From: Mailhella sp.
GTDB lineage: Bacteria; Desulfobacterota; Desulfovibrionia; Desulfovibrionales; Desulfovibrionaceae
DNA: 6,832 nt
Direction: 5' to 3'
Assembly (NCBI GenBank): GCA_017940105.1
Contig: JAGAZG010000096.1
Span: forward strand, 1-6,832
Each line of letters starts with the position of its first letter. Position 1 is the first letter of the stretch. The position numbers were made by a program, and so were the translations under genes. Shown in pieces: positions 4,314 through 6,832 of the stretch. Under the pieces are notes generated by a model. It was not told where the DNA came from. It searched no databases and worked only from the letters and a program-made list of their open reading frames with translations.

Positions 4314-6832
4314 GATACCAAAGCACATGTCCGCCGTCACTCCAGCGGTGACGGTGACAATGCCATCATGAATAAAAAACTCTCTCCGCGGCCCTCTTCC
4401 ATTCCTTTTCTGCGCACTATCAATGCCGTTACCAGCCTGCCCAGACGTCTTATCCGCCTGCGCGACATCGCGGCAAACCTTTGGTGGAGCTGGCAGCCTG
4501 ACGCAGAAAAACTGTTTCATGACATAGATGCTGAACTGTGGGAAAAATGCGGGCATAATCCATCGTATCTAGTAGAAAACGCCTCCCTCATGCGATTAAA
4601 GACCCTTGCAGGGGACAAAGACTTTACAGACCGTCTTGACACGATTGCAAAATCCCTGGACGCATACATGGCCCAACCTCAGAGATCCATTGATCTGGGA
4701 CATGGACTAACCCTTTCTGCCGACAGACCGATAGCCTATTTTTCAACCGAATACGGTTTGCATGAAAGCCTTCAACTCTATTCAGGGGGACTTGGAGTGC
4801 TCTCTGGCGACCACCTGAAATCAGCAAGCGATGAACGGATCCCGCTCGTAGGCGTAGGTTTGTTCTATCTCAATGGCTACTTCCAGCAAATACTCGACAA
4901 AAATGGCAGGCAGACCGCCGTCTACCCGGAAAATCTTCCTGCATCCCTGCCTCTCGAAGCCGTGCTTGACGCCAAGGGGGCACCAATGATCCTTTCTCTG
5001 CCACTTGGCGAGCACACTCTTTATGCTCGCATCTGGAAGCTGCAGGTCGGACTTGTGCCGCTGTATCTCATGGATACGAACGTTCCCGAAAACAGTGATG
5101 ACGACAGGCGTGTCACCGCACGCTTATACGAAGCCGATCGTGATGTCAGGCTCCGCCAGGAAATTCTCCTTGGCATGGGTGGTGTTCGCATGCTCGCCAT
5201 GCTTGGCATTATTCCATCAGTCTGGCATATGAACGAAGGTCATTCCGCTTTTCTTGTGCTCGAACGCCTGCGTCAGCATATCAGCGGCGACTCTCTTTCG
5301 CTTGCAGAAGCAAAAGGCCTCGTACGCAGTTCCTGCGTATTTACAACGCATACACCTGTCGATGCTGGCAATGAGCGTTTTTCTGCCGATCTTATGAGTC
5401 GTTACTTTCCGGCTTTTACAGAAAGCATCGGCATGGAATGGGGTGATTTTCTTCATCTCGGACGTCAGGACGGCGGCGATCAAAGCGTATTTGACATGAC
5501 TGTTCTAGCTCTGCGCATGTCTTCTCATGCCAATGCTGTCAGCTCCATGCACGGAATGGTTTCTCGCCGGATGTGGCACAACATATGGCGTGGTTTCGAC
5601 GAAGCAGAGCTTCCCATTTCGCACGTAACAAATGGCATACACATGGCCTCATATGCAGGAGCGTCTTTCCGTCCACTCCTTGAACGCTGGATAGGTAAAG
5701 ACTGGGCTGCATTACACGAAACTGATGCAAGATGGAAGCAAGTTCAGTCTATCCCTGATGCAGACTTCTGGAGTGCTCGACTCGCTCAAAAGCAGGCTCT
5801 TATTGAAAAACTGCGCATTCGACTGCCAAAATCTCGCGCATATTCTTCCATTCCTGCTGAGCACCGTCCCGAATGGCTTTCAGCTCTTTCCCCGGAAACG
5901 CTTATCATTGGTTTTGCCAGGCGTTTTGCTCCTTACAAGCGTGCAACCATGATTTTTGCTGATCCTGACAGGTTAGCTCGCCTTTTAAATAATCCCGACC
6001 GGCCCGTTGCTATCGTCATGGCTGGCAAATCACATCCGGCTGACGGCATGGGTATTGGCCTTATTGAAGAAACAATACGCTGGTCGCTTGACCCTCGTTT
6101 CAAAGGCAAAATATTCTTTGTTGAAAATTACAATCTTGAGGTTTCACGCTTGCTGGCACAGGGATGCGACGTATGGCTGAATACGCCGCGCCGACCTTAT
6201 GAAGCCAGCGGTACAAGCGGGGAAAAAGTTCCTGTCAACGGGGGGCTCAATCTAAGCATCTCCGACGGCTGGTGGGTTGAAGGGGATAATGGCAGCAACG
6301 GCTGGACCATCGGCCCGAAAGCAGGCTATACCACGCTTTCTGCCGAGCAAAACGATTACGAGGACGCTGAGCAGCTTTATATGACCCTTGAGGAAAAAGT
6401 CATACCACTTTTCTTCAGCAGAGATGAATCAGGCTTGCCCTGCGGCTGGCTTCAAATGGCGAAAAATTCTTTGCAGAGCCTCGTCCCCATGTACAGCAGC
6501 AGACGCATGGTGCGCGACTATATGGAAAAAATATATATTCCAGCTGCCCGCAGGGGAGCAGCCATGGATGCTGATAGGCAAGAAAAAGCCCGCTTCATGG
6601 CTGAATGGCTTCGTACAGTCCCAGGCCGGTTCAATACGGCCGTCATTCAGGGTATAGAGCTTGAAGGGGTCAATGACGATTCCATCAGCTGTGGAGAGCC
6701 TTTTAAAGTCAGGCTAGAACTTCTGACAGGAGAAATGAAACCGGAAGAACTAAAGGTGCAGTTCGTCATAGGACCAACTGACGGTACGCATTTCACAGCT
6801 GCACCAGAAGTCGTTGATCTCATTCCTGTCAG
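2694..6832 (+). CDS. glgP: GT3 glycogen synthase - GT35 alpha-glucan phosphorylase fusion (3'-partial)
   Basis: One frame stays open from the ATG at 2694 to the window edge: 1379 residues plus two bases, with no stop reached, so the C-terminus is missing. It carries two complete-looking enzymes. Residues about 10-540 are a eukaryote-type glycogen synthase that would transfer glucose, probably from UDP-glucose, to the non-reducing end of glycogen. Residues from about 581 are a short-type, PLP-dependent alpha-glucan phosphorylase that would release glucose-1-phosphate. A polar linker of about 40 residues joins them. The hallmark residues of both domains are present, so neither half looks decayed. 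No frameshift or internal stop occurs across the junction, which argues against a chimera. Database entries for such long proteins tend to be named alpha-glucan family phosphorylase after the C-terminal part, hence the gene symbol. By comparison with short-type phosphorylases of about 850 residues, perhaps 50 residues are missing. The direction of net flux is unknown. Confidence 0.93.
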   Translation, partial: MEQKKNQHLFEVSWEVCNKVGGIYEVVASKAQHAVTAFHGEYFLLGPDTRHNTEFTETDEPGWDALRYALKDKGMRCRFGRWEIPGRPKVILVDAGGRYDSNQLLRKLWERFGVDSLSGGWDYIEPVLFSYACGEVIAVIHQVLAARDKSHGIAQFHEWMCGAGILALKELGPSIGTVFTTHATVLGRSMAGNGVDIYARMAEISPAQEATRYNVTAKCSMETVSAREADVFTTVSGITAEEARIFLGRSPDIVTDNGLDLSAIHDFSRDRDSAKASRRQMLNPVSRLLRQEVSPDTRIFAISGRYEYHNKGVDLFLDAVASARDTLKNSEKKLLILLLMMGGHTGVDENAAGGNPAVVADPLKPETGFLTSHHVFNVSGDPILGACHRLGLENRVEDNVKLLFVPALLDGSDGFFNMHYFDVLSGCDLGVFPSWYEPWGYTPHECAAYGVPTVTTDLSGFGLWVRQFESRTGAQPGVSIVARRNVSYEKAVEELSSIIVYYATCTEEELNRQRLAARNMAGHASWNEFFGLYLRAYALADTKAHVRRHSSGDGDNAIMNKKLSPRPSSIPFLRTINAVTSLPRRLIRLRDIAANLWWSWQPDAEKLFHDIDAELWEKCGHNPSYLVENASLMRLKTLAGDKDFTDRLDTIAKSLDAYMAQPQRSIDLGHGLTLSADRPIAYFSTEYGLHESLQLYSGGLGVLSGDHLKSASDERIPLVGVGLFYLNGYFQQILDKNGRQTAVYPENLPASLPLEAVLDAKGAPMILSLPLGEHTLYARIWKLQVGLVPLYLMDTNVPENSDDDRRVTARLYEADRDVRLRQEILLGMGGVRMLAMLGIIPSVWHMNEGHSAFLVLERLRQHISGDSLSLAEAKGLVRSSCVFTTHTPVDAGNERFSADLMSRYFPAFTESIGMEWGDFLHLGRQDGGDQSVFDMTVLALRMSSHANAVSSMHGMVSRRMWHNIWRGFDEAELPISHVTNGIHMASYAGASFRPLLERWIGKDWAALHETDARWKQVQSIPDADFWSARLAQKQALIEKLRIRLPKSRAYSSIPAEHRPEWLSALSPETLIIGFARRFAPYKRATMIFADPDRLARLLNNPDRPVAIVMAGKSHPADGMGIGLIEETIRWSLDPRFKGKIFFVENYNLEVSRLLAQGCDVWLNTPRRPYEASGTSGEKVPVNGGLNLSISDGWWVEGDNGSNGWTIGPKAGYTTLSAEQNDYEDAEQLYMTLEEKVIPLFFSRDESGLPCGWLQMAKNSLQSLVPMYSSRRMVRDYMEKIYIPAARRGAAMDADRQEKARFMAEWLRTVPGRFNTAVIQGIELEGVNDDSISCGEPFKVRLELLTGEMKPEELKVQFVIGPTDGTHFTAAPEVVDLIPV
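4314..4433 (+). other. interdomain linker with a possible internal start at 4368
   Basis: About 40 residues (541-580) rich in Arg, Lys, Ser, Gly and Asp separate the two catalytic domains. They match neither family as I recall them, so a flexible tether is likely. The linker contains the tandem hexamer GGTGACGGTGAC (4347-4358) and, 10 bases after the second GGTGA, an in-frame ATG at 4368 (M559). GGTGA can pair with the 3' end of 16S rRNA, so a separate phosphorylase could be initiated here. The spacing is long and the signal weak. Confidence 0.5.
4434..6832 (+). other. GT35 alpha-glucan phosphorylase domain, residues about 581-1379 (3'-partial)
   Basis: The domain begins with the helical segment typical of short bacterial phosphorylases: SLPRRLIRLRD, then NLWWSWQPDAE with W597, W598 and W600. 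IAYFSTEYGLHESL (from 680) and YSGGLGVLSGDHLK (696-709) follow. HMNEGHSAF (845-853), THTPVDAGNE (885-894, H886 matching the rabbit muscle active-site His377) and THVTNGIH-like SHVTNGIH (976-983) come next. R1077 and K1082 in ARRFAPYKR keep the five-residue spacing of rabbit Arg569 and Lys574, the phosphate-handling pair. VENYN (1143-1147) leads to EASGTSGEKVPVNGG, in which E1170 and K1178 keep the spacing of rabbit Glu672 and the PLP lysine Lys680. NLSISDGWWVEG is characteristic of the short family. The eukaryotic N-terminal phosphorylation and AMP-site region is absent. The visible sequence ends in a beta-rich C-terminal part. Confidence 0.93.

Noticed and set aside
4221..4556. 111-residue minus-strand open frame across the GT3-GT35 junction
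   Set aside because: It was considered as a possible antisense gene because it spans the linker, but the sense frame is continuous and conserved on both sides and the antisense product has no motif.
2694..6832. Idea that the fusion is two genes joined by a sequencing error
   Set aside because: There is no frame change at the junction, the linker has an ordinary polar composition, and both domains read in one frame for over 4 kb. A deletion of a stop codon cannot be formally excluded from one sequence.
1..6832. Search for tRNA or rRNA genes, CRISPR repeats, insertion sequences, attachment sites or prophage genes
   Set aside because: None seen. The window is almost wholly covered by three coding sequences, and no direct or inverted repeats of mobile-element type flank them.

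Overview
The window is a compact, single-strand cluster for storage alpha-glucan (glycogen-like) metabolism. Everything convincing reads on the + strand, coding density is very high, and base composition is moderate (about half G+C by eye). The gene set and the joining of a synthase to a phosphorylase suggest a Gram-negative anaerobe, most likely Desulfovibrionaceae-like. That placement rests on recalled family distribution, because the window holds no rRNA or other marker gene.

Layout. Bases 1-110 may carry the tail of an upstream gene that overlaps the first recognisable gene. Bases 98-1429 encode a 443-residue GT-B glycosyltransferase of the GT4/GT5 glycogen-synthase-like type. Two bases later, 1432-2625 encode a 397-residue GH57 alpha-amylase or alpha-glucan transferase, with its ribosome binding site inside the end of the preceding gene. 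A 68-base gap follows, holding an intrinsic-terminator-like hairpin with a T-run and then a ribosome binding site. From 2694 to the right edge one very long reading frame stays open (1379 residues visible, no stop reached). It fuses a eukaryote-type glycogen synthase (GT3, residues about 10-540) to a short-type alpha-glucan phosphorylase (GT35, from about residue 581), separated by a polar linker of about 40 residues.

How the genes fit together. The GT4-like enzyme and the GT3 domain would extend alpha-1,4-glucan chains from nucleotide-glucose. The GH57 enzyme would trim, rearrange or branch the chains. The GT35 domain would release glucose-1-phosphate using inorganic phosphate and PLP. No ADP-glucose pyrophosphorylase or GH13 branching enzyme is visible here. 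The most striking point is that synthesis and phosphorolysis of the same polymer sit on one polypeptide, with the catalytic residues of both halves apparently intact.
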